Shown: positions 36,154 to 45,193, counted from the stretch's first letter. The stretch is DNA of 64,000 bases from Planctomycetota bacterium (GCA_016197205.1 JACPWG010000145.1:1-64000), one strand, 5' to 3'. The notes: a model not told the origin generated them from the letters alone. Made by a program: numbers and translations.

Positions 36154-36227
36154 GCGAATCAAGGTTCTTCCTTGTTTCGTGTCCGTGAACGTGCGCGCCC
36201 CTCCTCTCGACGGAGCCCGGTAGACGA

Positions 36228-37415
36228 ATGCCCGAACCTTCTGCTCTTGCGACATTTCTTTCGCGGTGCAACGTCCTGGCACCGCCCGGCCCCGAGTGCT
36301 ATGTGCAGCGAACCGGCTTCTCCTCCGTCGTGCAGGCGCGCATCGGCGCGTCAGAGTCTGCCCGTGTCCTCCTCCTCGGGCAACTCGGGGTCGGCAAGTC
36401 GACGGAAATGTGGGCTTTGGAGAAGCAACTGTCGAGCACCTATTGCGTCCTCCGCCCACCCGCCGCCTCGGTCCTGAACCTGTCCCTCGCGGGGTGGCCG
36501 GAGATCTTCGTCTACGCTGCGCTGTGGGCCGCGGATGCGCAGAACTCTCGCGAAACAAGGGCGGCGCGGGCCGTCGAGGAGGCCTTGGGTCAGCCGATCT
36601 ACCACATGATGGTCGCAATCAACATGGCAGGAGGCGGCGGCCAGGTGATTCCTCCGAGCATCCTCCAACGCTTCCAGTCGGACATGGTGGAGCTACGAAA
36701 GAAAATTTCGGCCGCGCCGCTCCAGTTTTGGGACCTGGCGACGTCGGTGGTGCGAGAACTGGAGACGCGCTCCGGCCGCCCCGCACTGCTCCTCCTGGAC
36801 GGACTGGAAAAAGTCCCGGACGAGGCGGCGCGCGCCCTGTTTCATGAGCAGCGGCGCATGCTGAGTGCCCTGCCGCTTCGGGCGGTGATCACGGCCCCGG
36901 TCGGGCTGAGCTTCGAGCCTTTCTTCGGCGACGTCGAGGAGGCGGTTTCGTCGGTCGAACGCCTTCGGGCGCTCGCCACGGAGCCGGGGACGCCGGGCCA
37001 CGAATTCCTCCGCTCGCTCGCGTCACGACGGGGCGCTTCCGAGGCCTTCCCCGAGGCAATGGTGGAGGAGGCTGTCGAGTGGAGCGGAGGGCTGCCCCGT
37101 CAGTTCGTCCAACTCCTGGCCGAGGCCGCAAGCCGCGCGCTGAGCGACGGTCTCACGGCGGTCACTAAGGTATGCATGTTGCGGGCGCGCCGGCGCGTCG
37201 CCGAGCGATTCCAGTACCAGCTCGGGCCGGAGGACTTTGCGGAGCTTGGCAACGGGGACGCGGACAGGAGTCGCACCGCCCGCTCCCGCCTGGTCCGAGT
37301 CGGGGCGCTTGTCGAGTTCGAGGACGAGGACGGAACTCTCCACCTGGCGATCAACCCTCTTGTCCGTGAGATCATGACGATGCGGGCGTGGGAGGCGCAC
37401 AATGCCGTCCACTAA
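36228..37415 (+). CDS. STAND/AAA-type P-loop NTPase, first gene of the CHAT operon
   Basis: The 395-residue protein has Walker A LLLGQLGVGKST (residues 48-59) and Walker B RPALLLLDGLEKV (~184-196). A sensor-like LRAVITAPVGLSF follows, then a helical region with LPRQFVQLLAEAASRAL typical of STAND/ORC-like lid domains. A C-terminal winged-helix-like part has RLVRVGALVEFEDEDGTLHL. There is no signal peptide. It overlaps the next gene by 14 bases and leads a cluster that ends in a CHAT-STAND-TPR protein. I infer it senses or relays a trigger by nucleotide-driven assembly; the trigger is unknown. Confidence 0.75.
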   Translation: MPEPSALATFLSRCNVLAPPGPECYVQRTGFSSVVQARIGASESARVLLLGQLGVGKSTEMWALEKQLSSTYCVLRPPAASVLNLSLAGWPEIFVYAALWAADAQNSRETRAARAVEEALGQPIYHMMVAINMAGGGGQVIPPSILQRFQSDMVELRKKISAAPLQFWDLATSVVRELETRSGRPALLLLDGLEKVPDEAARALFHEQRRMLSALPLRAVITAPVGLSFEPFFGDVEEAVSSVERLRALATEPGTPGHEFLRSLASRRGASEAFPEAMVEEAVEWSGGLPRQFVQLLAEAASRALSDGLTAVTKVCMLRARRRVAERFQYQLGPEDFAELGNGDADRSRTARSRLVRVGALVEFEDEDGTLHLAINPLVREIMTMRAWEAHNAVH

Positions 37416-38052
37416 GGCTCCCTCGGGATGGCTTGACGATGTGGCGGCTGCCGCCGCTTGGGGGGCGAGCCCTATCGTTGTGACGGTCGGTCAGGACCCG
37501 TCCGCGTCCGAGGAGACGGCGCGCTGGCTACTGACCGCGGTGCCGGCACTCGGGCACTTGCGAGTGGAAAAGGTGCCCGCAGCGCACGTGCCGGCGCACA
37601 TGCACGAGAGACCCCACGCCAACAGCCCCACCGTGTTCGTCGTCGATGACGCATCGGACGGAACTGCGGCCGTGCTTGGGGAACGTTGGCGAACATGGAA
37701 CACCGCACGAGACGGTATCCATGAGTCCCTCAGATGCGCCGGATGCAGGGATTCGGTTGTTCTCCTGGTGACTTCCTCACGGATGCCGGAAATCGCAGCC
37801 GTCGCTCCCGAACTTCTCGGGGCCGCCCAGGTGATCACCGTGACTTCGGAACCCTTCGCCATCAACCCGACGGACTCAGAGCAGGTCCGCGGGTTCCGGC
37901 AGGCTCGCGCGGACCTTGAGGCGAAGTACGGGATGACCACCGAGGAGCTGATCGGGAAACTCTTTCGCCGGGAACCGGTGACGGTCCCGGCAAACGATGT
38001 GCGCCAATGGGAGGCGATCGCCCAGGCCCTACGCAATGCAGAGCACGCATGA
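37402..38052 (+). CDS. Unknown 216-residue protein, possibly a degenerate P-loop partner
   Basis: No named domain is recognised. The order of elements resembles a P-loop ATPase without Walker A. ASPIVVTVGQDPSASEETARWL sits where the P-loop would be but lacks GKS/T, SPTVFVVDDASDG looks like Walker B, and SVVLLVTSSRMPEIA looks like a sensor strand. The C-terminal ~60 residues are helical with KYGMTTEELIGKLF. It overlaps the NTPase upstream by 14 bases and the next gene by 4. An inactive ATPase acting as regulator or inhibitor of the first gene is a speculation from this layout. Confidence 0.55.
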   Translation: MPSTKAPSGWLDDVAAAAAWGASPIVVTVGQDPSASEETARWLLTAVPALGHLRVEKVPAAHVPAHMHERPHANSPTVFVVDDASDGTAAVLGERWRTWNTARDGIHESLRCAGCRDSVVLLVTSSRMPEIAAVAPELLGAAQVITVTSEPFAINPTDSEQVRGFRQARADLEAKYGMTTEELIGKLFRREPVTVPANDVRQWEAIAQALRNAEHA

Positions 38053-38522
38053 AACGGGCAGCGCAAGTGCTCGACGAAGTTCGGGGCGCGATGGGCGGGC
38101 ATGACCGGTGGGAGGGCCGAAGCGCAAGAGTTTTGGAGGCCGGGGGAAAATGGCGCGTCGCATGCGGCGAGGGTCGATATGAGCCAGCAAAGCGCAACGC
38201 TGCCATCGCTCGTTCCTCCGGAGTGGCCCTCAATTTCCAGATCGCGGGTGAAGGAGAGAAGCTCTCCTCTTACGAGATCTGCCTTGCTTGGCCGCCCGCA
38301 TCGGGCGCACCGGAAGGACTGAACTCCGACTCGCCTCCCTTCTGGTCGCTGATGTTCCATCTCGACCCTACGAGAGTGGCCTGGCCTCGGCACCCGCTCT
38401 ACCACCTTCAGATGACATGCGGCGACATGACCGCCCGCCCACCCTTCGCCAATTGGCGCCTGCCTTTCAACGAATCCGATCCAAGCCGGCTCATCGAGTT
38501 TCTCACCGCGCACGTGACTTGA
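38049..38522 (+). CDS. Unknown 157-residue protein of the CHAT operon
   Basis: The ATG at 38049 overlaps the preceding stop. The product has a beta-rich N-terminal half (KWRVACGEGRYEPAKRN, GVALNFQIAGEGEKLSSYEI). The C-terminal half contains PPFWSLMFHLDPTRVAWPRH, PLYHLQMTCGDMTARPPFAN and WRLPFNESDPSRLIEFLTAH. The HP-x-YH-L-Q followed by a LP-x-x-E/P motif is reminiscent of small proteins encoded beside bacterial conflict genes, but I cannot name the family. No TM segment or signal peptide. Confidence 0.6.
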   Translation: MKRAAQVLDEVRGAMGGHDRWEGRSARVLEAGGKWRVACGEGRYEPAKRNAAIARSSGVALNFQIAGEGEKLSSYEICLAWPPASGAPEGLNSDSPPFWSLMFHLDPTRVAWPRHPLYHLQMTCGDMTARPPFANWRLPFNESDPSRLIEFLTAHVT

Positions 38523-38664
38523 AGCCGCCAGGCAGGCCCTGAGAGCATCCTCTTCTTGACGCTTGCGGGCTGCTGAGGCCGGCGTGTAGAATCGCGGGTC
38601 GGTTCGATTCCTCCACGGAGGCAGCGTCCTCGCGCCCCCGTCAGAGTTCAGCAGAGGGCAGGTC

Positions 38665-41600
38665 TTGCGCGAGTTCACGTTCACGGTCTTCGCCAAGACC
38701 GACACGGTCTCGATCCTTCGCTTCATCGGCCCCGACGGGAAGGCGATCGGGGAGCGGGAGCTGGCGGCATCGGCGATCCACGCCTTCGTTCAGCAGGTCG
38801 AGTCGGACTACCGGGTGGCTGCCCCACGGCTGGCGGAGCTGGGTAGCCGCCTCTACGAGTGGCTCGACGGCCCAACCGAGCGCTGGCTGGAACTGGCCCG
38901 CAGAGGGCCGGGCGGGCTCTCGCTCCACGTCGACGTGGCCGAACGTCTGCGCCACCTCCCCTGGGAGCTCTTGCACGCCCAAGGCGCGTTCCTTGCCCTG
39001 GACCCTCACCGGCCGTTCACGCCTGTTCGCCGCGCCCTCGGGGACCGCCGCGAGGTCTCCCGAACGAACCGCCCATTGCGCGTCCTCTTCATGGCGTGCT
39101 CGCCGGAGGGAGTAGCGCCGGTGCTCGACTACGAGGGGGAGGAAGGCCTCATCCTGGAGACCACCCGACGCCACCCCATCGAACTGGTGGTCGAGGAGAG
39201 CGGGAGCCTCGATGGGCTGCGCGAACGGATCGTGGCGACGGACGTCGGACAGTATGATGTCGTACACCTGACCGGTCACGCCAGGATCAGGGGGGACGGG
39301 CTCCCGTGCTTCATGATGGAGGATGAGCTGGGCGCCCCCCACGAGTCGGCCGCGGACGCGCTCGCCCGTGCCTTCGAAGGCCGGTGGCCTCGACTAATCT
39401 TTTTTTCGGCGTGCCGGACCGGCCAGGCGACTGACCTCGGAGGCCTTCCCTCACTTTGCGAGGCGGTTGTGCGGGCAGGGGCGCCGGCGGTCCTGGGTTG
39501 GGCGCTGCCCGTCGTCGACCTGGGCGCCAGCCGCGCAGCGGCCGCCCTCTACGACCAGCTTGCCGTCGGCAGCCGCCTGGACGAGGCCGTGGCGCGCGCC
39601 CGGCTGAACCTCCTGGAGGGCAATTCCCCCTACTGGCACCTCCTTCGGTTGTACAGCGACGCATCCGAGCTGGGCGAGCTGGTCACTCCGGTTGAAACCC
39701 CGCGTCGGGAATCGGTGCGGATCCGAGAAGCAGCGCAGGAGTTCCTGGATGCGGGCTCGAAGATGGAGGTGTGCAAACGCGAGCGCTTCGTGGGCCGCCG
39801 ACGACCACTGCAGCGGTGCCTCCGCGTCCTGCGCAACCGCCAGGGGGATCCGGGCCACGCAGAGGGGGTCCTGCTGCACGGCATGGGCGGATTGGGCAAG
39901 AGCAGCCTGGCGGCGCGCCTGTGCGAACGCCTTCGCGGGCACGCGCGTATCATCCTGGTCGGGCGGATCGACGAGATGGCCCTCCTGGGTGCCGTGCAGG
40001 CCCAAGGTGAGGGCGGCGAAGCGGCGCGTGTCCTGAACGATCCGGACCACACGCTTCGACAACGCGTCCGGCGTCTTCTGGAGGGCCCCCTCCTGAAGCG
40101 GCCGGCGCTGTTCGTCTTCGATGACTTCGAACACAGCCTGGAGGCCTCGGCCGGCGTCGCGCGCATCCTGCGACGGGAGGCATTGGAGGTCCTGGACGCC
40201 CTGCTGGCCGGCATCCGCTCGACCGCGTCCGCCTCGCGCGTCCTGGTCACGTCACGCTATGCCTTCCCGCTTCCGGGTCCTGCACGGCTCTATGAGGAGG
40301 GCGTGGAGTCCATGCGCGGCGCGGAATGGGCCAAGAAGCTCGCGCAACTCCCGGCGGTCCGTGCCTTGGAGCAGTCCGACGCAGCGGTCGCCGAGCGGGC
40401 CCGAGCGCTGTGCGCCGGCAACCCGCGCCTGGCCGAGCGGGTCGCCCGGGTCGTGGGCGCGACGGCGGGCGCGAGCGACGTTCCGGCCCTGCTGGCGGCG
40501 ATGGAGAGGGAGGCCGCCGAGTTCCGGGAGGAGATCTTCCTGCGCACGCTTCTCGATCAGCAGGACGCCGAGTGCCTGCGGGTCGTGGCGGCGATTTCCG
40601 TCTACGAGGTGCCCGTGGACCTGAGCGCTGCCAAGGCGGCGGCCGGCGCGGTTCCAATCGAGAAGTCCCTGGAACGGGCGGTCGCCGTCGGCTTGGTGGA
40701 GCGGGGGAAGGAGCCGGGGACGGAGGAACCGCGCTTCCGTGTCTCCGGCCTGCTCGCGCCGCTCCTGAAGGGGGCGCTGAATGACGACGAATGGCTCGCC
40801 GCACAGCGGCGGGGGGCTAGGCACCTCTACGATGCCGTGTGGAAGGGAAGGCGTGGGGCACCGGAGGGATGGGCCGTCGAGATTCATCGCCTCGCGCTGG
40901 CCGCGGGCGAGGCGGAGATCGCGCGGGAGATAGCCGCCAGCCTTGCCCGCTCGTGGGTGGATGCGGACCGCTATCGCGAGGCGGAAGGCATCTGTACGGC
41001 GACGCTCGCACTCGGGCATGATTACCGGATCTTGCACCCGCGTGCGTGCGCGCACGACCTTCTGGGGCATACGCCGAAGGCGGTCTCGGACTACGAGGCG
41101 GCCCTCCGTCTCTGCCCTGCGGCGGCCACTTCGGAAGGGAATGAAGTCACCCGCGAACGGGCAGGGATTTTGAACAACTTGGCCAGGTTGGTCGAACGGC
41201 AGGGGAACGTGAGGCGTGCTCTCGACCTGTGGCAGCAAGCCCTTGCCCTCGTGGAGCAGATCGCCGACGTGGAAGGCAAGGCCAGGACGCTGGGCAATGT
41301 GGCCGGAGTCATCGCCTCGCAGGGCGACGTGAGGCGCGCCCTCGAGATCTGGCAGCAAGCCCTCGCCCTCCTGGAGCAGATCGGGGACGTGAAGGGCAAG
41401 GCCTCCACGTTGCACAACATGGCCGGGGTGATCGCCCAGCAAGGCGATGCGAAGCGCGCCCTCGACCTCCTTCAGCAGGCCCTCGCCCTCCAGGAGCAGA
41501 ACGGCGAGGTGAAGGGTAAGGCCGCCACGCTATGCAGCATGGCCGGAGTAAAAGCCGAACAGGGTGACGTCAGGCGCGCCCTTGACCTCTGGCAGCAAGC

Positions 41601-42546
41601 CCTCACCCTACAGGAGGAGATCGGCCACGCGGAGGGTAAGGCCGCCACGCTGGGCAACATGGCCCAGGTGATTGCCCAGCAAGGCGACGTCAGGCGCGCC
41701 CTCGACCTCTGGCAGGAAGCCCTCGACCTCCTGGAGCAGATCGGCCATACCGAGGGCGAGGCCACCACGCTGAACGGCATGGCCTCGGTGATTGCACGGC
41801 AGGGTGACGGGAATCGGGCCCTCGCCCTCTGGGAGCAAGCCCTCGCCCTCGAGGAGGAGATTGGGGATGTGCGGGGCAAGGCCACCACGCTGAACAACAT
41901 GGCCGGAGTGATCGCCCAGCAAGGCGACGCGAAGCGCGCCCTCGCCCTCCTTCAGCAGGCCCTCGCCCTCCAGGAGCAGATCGGCAACGCTCAGGGCCAG
42001 GCCGCCGCGCTCTCCCAGATGGGCGTTATCGCGTTCAAGGCGGGCGAACCTGACCGGGCCCGCACTCTATTCGCCGACGCAGCGCGGGAGGCAAGCCGCG
42101 GGCGCGCCTGGCCGAACCTCGCGACGTTTCTGTCGAACCTTGGCGCCTGCACACCGGAGCAGCTTGGGATCTTCGCCGCGCAGGCAGTATGGCTGCATCT
42201 GCACATCGAGGTCGCCCCGGAGAGTGTGGTGGATCATTGCGCTCAGCTCTTCAGGACTCTCGGCCAGTCACACGCGACCGCGCCGCTGGTCGCGGCCTTC
42301 GCGACTTGGCGTGCGACCCAGGCGCACGAGCAGCACCCGCAGCGCGAGCAGCTCCTCCAGGCCGGCCTGGGCATGCTCGTCGCCTGCGCCGAGGCGCGTC
42401 AGATCGCGCGCGATGGGTTCCAGGCGTGGGTGCAGTCTGAAGGCCTCTCCGACCCCAACCGGTTCCTGCCCGCGCTCAAGGTCGCGCTGGAGGCGATGGT
42501 TCCCGCGGACGCGTGGCTCTTCGACCGCGACCAGGTTACGAAGTGA
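38665..42546 (+). CDS. CHAT protease - STAND ATPase - TPR protein (1293 aa)
   Basis: The start appears to be TTG at 38665 with AGGG upstream. Residues ~1-340 form a CHAT (caspase-like) domain with the dyad His205 in DVVHLTGHAR and Cys250 in IFFSACRTG. Residues ~375-620 are an NB-ARC/STAND ATPase: GVLLHGMGGLGKSSLAARL (Walker A, Lys412), ALFVFDDFEH (Walker B) and RVLVTSRYAF. A helical winged region follows. Residues ~833-1113 are seven 40-residue TPR units, then a helical tail. This is the architecture of a protease switched on when the TPR part senses a ligand and the STAND part oligomerises. With three upstream genes it is a plausible antiviral or programmed-death system. Confidence 0.85.
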   Translation: MREFTFTVFAKTDTVSILRFIGPDGKAIGERELAASAIHAFVQQVESDYRVAAPRLAELGSRLYEWLDGPTERWLELARRGPGGLSLHVDVAERLRHLPWELLHAQGAFLALDPHRPFTPVRRALGDRREVSRTNRPLRVLFMACSPEGVAPVLDYEGEEGLILETTRRHPIELVVEESGSLDGLRERIVATDVGQYDVVHLTGHARIRGDGLPCFMMEDELGAPHESAADALARAFEGRWPRLIFFSACRTGQATDLGGLPSLCEAVVRAGAPAVLGWALPVVDLGASRAAAALYDQLAVGSRLDEAVARARLNLLEGNSPYWHLLRLYSDASELGELVTPVETPRRESVRIREAAQEFLDAGSKMEVCKRERFVGRRRPLQRCLRVLRNRQGDPGHAEGVLLHGMGGLGKSSLAARLCERLRGHARIILVGRIDEMALLGAVQAQGEGGEAARVLNDPDHTLRQRVRRLLEGPLLKRPALFVFDDFEHSLEASAGVARILRREALEVLDALLAGIRSTASASRVLVTSRYAFPLPGPARLYEEGVESMRGAEWAKKLAQLPAVRALEQSDAAVAERARALCAGNPRLAERVARVVGATAGASDVPALLAAMEREAAEFREEIFLRTLLDQQDAECLRVVAAISVYEVPVDLSAAKAAAGAVPIEKSLERAVAVGLVERGKEPGTEEPRFRVSGLLAPLLKGALNDDEWLAAQRRGARHLYDAVWKGRRGAPEGWAVEIHRLALAAGEAEIAREIAASLARSWVDADRYREAEGICTATLALGHDYRILHPRACAHDLLGHTPKAVSDYEAALRLCPAAATSEGNEVTRERAGILNNLARLVERQGNVRRALDLWQQALALVEQIADVEGKARTLGNVAGVIASQGDVRRALEIWQQALALLEQIGDVKGKASTLHNMAGVIAQQGDAKRALDLLQQALALQEQNGEVKGKAATLCSMAGVKAEQGDVRRALDLWQQALTLQEEIGHAEGKAATLGNMAQVIAQQGDVRRALDLWQEALDLLEQIGHTEGEATTLNGMASVIARQGDGNRALALWEQALALEEEIGDVRGKATTLNNMAGVIAQQGDAKRALALLQQALALQEQIGNAQGQAAALSQMGVIAFKAGEPDRARTLFADAAREASRGRAWPNLATFLSNLGACTPEQLGIFAAQAVWLHLHIEVAPESVVDHCAQLFRTLGQSHATAPLVAAFATWRATQAHEQHPQREQLLQAGLGMLVACAEARQIARDGFQAWVQSEGLSDPNRFLPALKVALEAMVPADAWLFDRDQVTK
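41161..42020 (+). repeat. 120-bp tandem DNA repeats encoding TPR units
   Basis: Seven units of exactly 120 bp (starting near 41221, 41341, 41461, 41581, 41701, 41821, 41941) encode variants of RALDLWQQALALLEQIG and KATTLNNMAGVIAQQGD. The nucleotide identity between units is high, implying recent duplication or gene conversion within the sensor region. Confidence 0.85.
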
Positions 42547-42629
42547 GGCATGCCACGGACTGGCGGCGAGGCGGGAGGTCGTGCGCGGGAGAGCGAGAGC
42601 GAACGCCGGGGGGAGGAAGAACACCTCGA

Positions 42630-42656
42630 GACCGCTCCCTGACGGTCGCGGTTCGG
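42630..42656. repeat. GAGACCGCTC hairpin word (also at 32322 and 53757)
   Basis: CTCGAGACCGCTCCCTGACG followed by GTCGCGGTTCGG can fold on itself. Close relatives are at ~32322-32348 and ~53757-53787, all in spacers beside gene ends. Another small repeat family. Confidence 0.5.
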
Positions 42657-42687
42657 ATGTGAACGCCGGAGGTCGTCCAGCCGGCGC

Positions 42688-43170
42688 TCAGTACCAGCCG
42701 AGGTTCATGTTCCGGACGAGCGTCCGGATCGCCTCGTTCGCGGTGCGGAGGCGCTGCGCGACTTTGCGCAACACGCCGCGCAGGATCTTGTTCGCCAGCG
42801 CGAGGTCGTCCGACATCAGCCGCTCCAGGCGGGCGCGATCGAGCGACAGGAGGCGCGTCTCCGCGGCGATCGCGGCGACCGCGGCCGCCGAGCGCGGCAT
42901 TTCCGTGAAGACCGCCAGCTCGCCGAAGATCTCCCCCTTCTCGAGCCGGTCGATCCGGGTGTGGCGCTTGTCCCCCTCCGCCAGCTTGCCGATCTCCACC
43001 GTCCCCGAATAGACGATGTAGAGCTTCACGCCCGCTTCCTTCTCCCGGAAGATCGTGTCCCCCTTCCGGAAGACCTCTTCCTGGATGATCGCGTCGAGCT
43101 TTTTCAGCTCCTCGTCGGTCATCTCCTGGAAGATGTCGATGCCGCCGAGGAACTCCGTGCGCTTCTTCAT
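42688..43170 (-). CDS. Cyclic-nucleotide-binding (CRP-like sensor) domain protein
   Basis: The ATG at 43170 overlaps the stop of the zinc-ribbon gene upstream. The 160-residue protein is a single cNMP-binding beta-barrel: GIDIFQEMTDEELKKLDAII, VFRKGDTIFREKEAGVKLYI, VYSGTVEIGKL and EKGEIFGELAVFTEMPRSAA (phosphate-binding cassette with GELAVF and R). A C-terminal helix follows, with no HTH DNA-binding domain. It is therefore a stand-alone sensor or regulatory subunit, not a CRP-type transcription factor. Its ligand may be cAMP or cGMP, or none. Confidence 0.85.
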   Translation of the reverse strand: MKKRTEFLGGIDIFQEMTDEELKKLDAIIQEEVFRKGDTIFREKEAGVKLYIVYSGTVEIGKLAEGDKRHTRIDRLEKGEIFGELAVFTEMPRSAAAVAAIAAETRLLSLDRARLERLMSDDLALANKILRGVLRKVAQRLRTANEAIRTLVRNMNLGWY

Positions 43171-43352
43171 CCGATGATCCCAAGGATCTTCGAACAATAG
43201 GGGCAGTAGTAGATCTTCTCGAATTTCCCGCCCGCGGACGGGATGGGACGCTTCTCGATGAGGACGTTGTCGAAGACCACCACCTTGTTGCAGTAGGGAC
43301 AGCGAGGGAGCTGCGCCTTTTTGGTCGTGGGTTCCAAACTCAATTCCTCCAA
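43167..43352 (-). CDS. Small Cys4 zinc-ribbon protein
   Basis: The 61-residue product has two CPYC knuckles (RCPYCNKVVVFDN and YYCPYCSKILGI) separated by ~30 residues, a zinc ribbon. It overlaps the cNMP-binding gene by 4 bases, so the two are translationally coupled and probably work together. Function unknown. Confidence 0.75.
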   Translation of the reverse strand: MEELSLEPTTKKAQLPRCPYCNKVVVFDNVLIEKRPIPSAGGKFEKIYYCPYCSKILGIIG

Positions 43353-43434
43353 TTGCGCACGCTCCCCGTCCGAGAACCGATCCCCCGCCTCCCGCGCGGA
43401 TTCTAGCAGCGGCCCCCCCGCAGTGTCAACGAAT

Positions 43435-44802
43435 CTACCGGAAGACGTAGAGCCGCCCGTCGCGAACGGACGAGCGGGCGCCCGTCGCCGCCTCCAGGGC
43501 CTTCAAGAAGTCCCCGAGGGTCGAGCCTTGCGCGGGAGACGTGAATTTCGGCGTGGGGCCCCACAGCTCGGGCGCGATCACCGGCTCCAGCCCCGCCTCC
43601 CGGGCCGTCTCAGTCACGGCGCGGTAGAGCGGCGCGTCCTGGAACCGGACGGTCACTTTGGTCGGGAGAATTTCCTCCGGCTTCGCTCCGACCGGTTCCT
43701 CGGCGAGCGCGGCGGGGGTGCTCAGCACGAGGACGCCGCCCCGGATGGCGTGCGCGAGCCCCAGCGGCGTGAGGATGCCCGCGAGCGCGGCTTCCATGGA
43801 AACCGCCTCGAACGACGCCGACACCGCGTACTCCTCGGCGCGCGGGTCGAAGGCCGCGGTGTCGAGGAGGATCGGGATCGGCGCCTGCTGCCGCAGGAGG
43901 TCGACGACCTCCGTCAGCGGCAGCATCTCCGCTTTGAGCGTGACGCGCACGGCGGCAATCGCGTCGTGTACGCGCCGGTCCTCCACGCTCGCGCCGGGCG
44001 CCGCGCGGTTTCGCGCCGCGTCCAGCTCGCGCAGGACCGCCTCCGTCCTCTCGATGGCATTCTCGCGCGCGGCCGGGATGGTCGTCACGACGACGAGGCC
44101 ATTTTCGAAAACGATCGTGAGGCCGAACTGGAGGAGCAGCAGGCGGAAGGACTCCTCGACGGACACGTCCTGTACGCGCACGGTCAGCCGTCGGGCGCCG
44201 AGGGGCGCGGCGGCGGGATGGAAGAGAATCGGCACGCCCGCTTTGGCGCGGAGCGCGAGCAGGATCTCGGAGAGCGGGGCGTCCAGGGCGTCGATGTCGG
44301 TCCGCGTCGACGCGAGGTGGGCACGCAGCGGTCCGAGCCAGCCGGGCAGGGAGTACGGATAGGGCGGGGCGGTCCCGCGGGCGTCGTCGGTCTCCTCCTC
44401 GGACGGCCCGTAGCGCAGCTTGAGCGTGGCCTCCCCTTTCTTGAGAAGGACGTGTCGCGGGCGGATCTCGGTCACGCGGTAGCCGAGGATCTCGTCCCCG
44501 AGGGCGAGACTCTTCTGCTGCCCCGAGTCCAGGTTCTCGAGAATCGCGCGTTCGCCGAGCACGCCGCGGTACACAAGGATCAGCGCGGGATCCGCGGGCG
44601 ACGTGGGCGCGGGCGTGGGGGAGGGCGCCGGCCGAGTAGCCGAGGCGGGACCCGCGGGCATCGGGTGTTCACCCGAGGGAGGCTGTCCGCCGGCCGGCGG
44701 ATCGTCCGCGGCTGCGAGGCGGAGCGATGCGAGCAGGAAAAGCACCGCGAGCAGCGGCGGAGCGAGCGGCCGCAACAATCGGCGGAACCGAGAAGCAGGC
44801 AT
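43435..44802 (-). CDS. Exported protein with PulC-like and secretin/TonB short N-terminal (STN) domains
   Basis: ATG at 44802 follows GGGGAGGATCC; an upstream in-frame extension is repeat-derived. The 455-residue product has a signal peptide (LLAVLFLLASLRLAAA) and a Pro/Ala linker. A GspC/PulC-like core follows (RAILENLDSGQQKSLALGDE, ILGYRVTEIRPRHVLLKKGE). Then come two or three STN-type units (LLALRAKAGVPILFHPAAA, VEESFRLLLLQFGLTIVFEN and DVLRQQAPIPILLD-like). No secretin beta-domain is present. It may be a periplasmic component of a type II/IV-pilus-like machine, or a stand-alone STN protein of the kind common in Planctomycetota. Confidence 0.6.
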   Translation of the reverse strand: MPASRFRRLLRPLAPPLLAVLFLLASLRLAAADDPPAGGQPPSGEHPMPAGPASATRPAPSPTPAPTSPADPALILVYRGVLGERAILENLDSGQQKSLALGDEILGYRVTEIRPRHVLLKKGEATLKLRYGPSEEETDDARGTAPPYPYSLPGWLGPLRAHLASTRTDIDALDAPLSEILLALRAKAGVPILFHPAAAPLGARRLTVRVQDVSVEESFRLLLLQFGLTIVFENGLVVVTTIPAARENAIERTEAVLRELDAARNRAAPGASVEDRRVHDAIAAVRVTLKAEMLPLTEVVDLLRQQAPIPILLDTAAFDPRAEEYAVSASFEAVSMEAALAGILTPLGLAHAIRGGVLVLSTPAALAEEPVGAKPEEILPTKVTVRFQDAPLYRAVTETAREAGLEPVIAPELWGPTPKFTSPAQGSTLGDFLKALEAATGARSSVRDGRLYVFR

Positions 44803-45028
44803 GGATCCTCCCCAGGCACAGCCGGCGGCTGCAAGCAGGACAAGGCCCCACGCGAAGGGAAGGGCGCGGCTGCCCGCAGCCCCGTCCCGGTCGATTATAG
44901 GAAACCAAGGGCGCGGAGTCCATGAAAGCGGCGCACCCATCTTTGCGGACGCTTTCTGTAAGTTCGCGCTGCTTGCGCGTGGCGCCGCGCCCTGGTAGAT
45001 TCCTGAGGTTTCCCGCTCCTGGCTGCGC

Positions 45029-45142
45029 GTTGACCAGCTTCGGAGAAAGTCGTCAACCCAATCGTGGCGGGTCGCAGCCCCTGTGGCCGTTCGCGCGGGC
45101 CGGAGGCCCGCGCCCCCAGGCATCGTGTCTGGACTTCGTCAA
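45029..45142. repeat. Partial copy of the MITE-like element
   Basis: It carries the core (CGTTCGCGCGGGCCGGAGGC and CCAGGCATCGTGTCTGGACT) in the same orientation as 52083-52217, with shortened inverted ends (CGTTGACCAG and CTTCGTCAA). Confidence 0.6.
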
Positions 45143-45193
45143 GAGGTATCGAGTACACGAGGTCGCAAATTCGATGAGGTAGCGCCTCTTTCT

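Noticed and set aside
41161..42020. CRISPR-like periodic repeats
   Set aside because: The 120-bp periodicity is continuous coding sequence for TPR units with no spacers.
44803..45123. Longer N-terminus of the STN-domain protein
   Set aside because: The extension is the translation of a MITE-like element; GGAGG before the ATG at 44802 decides the start.
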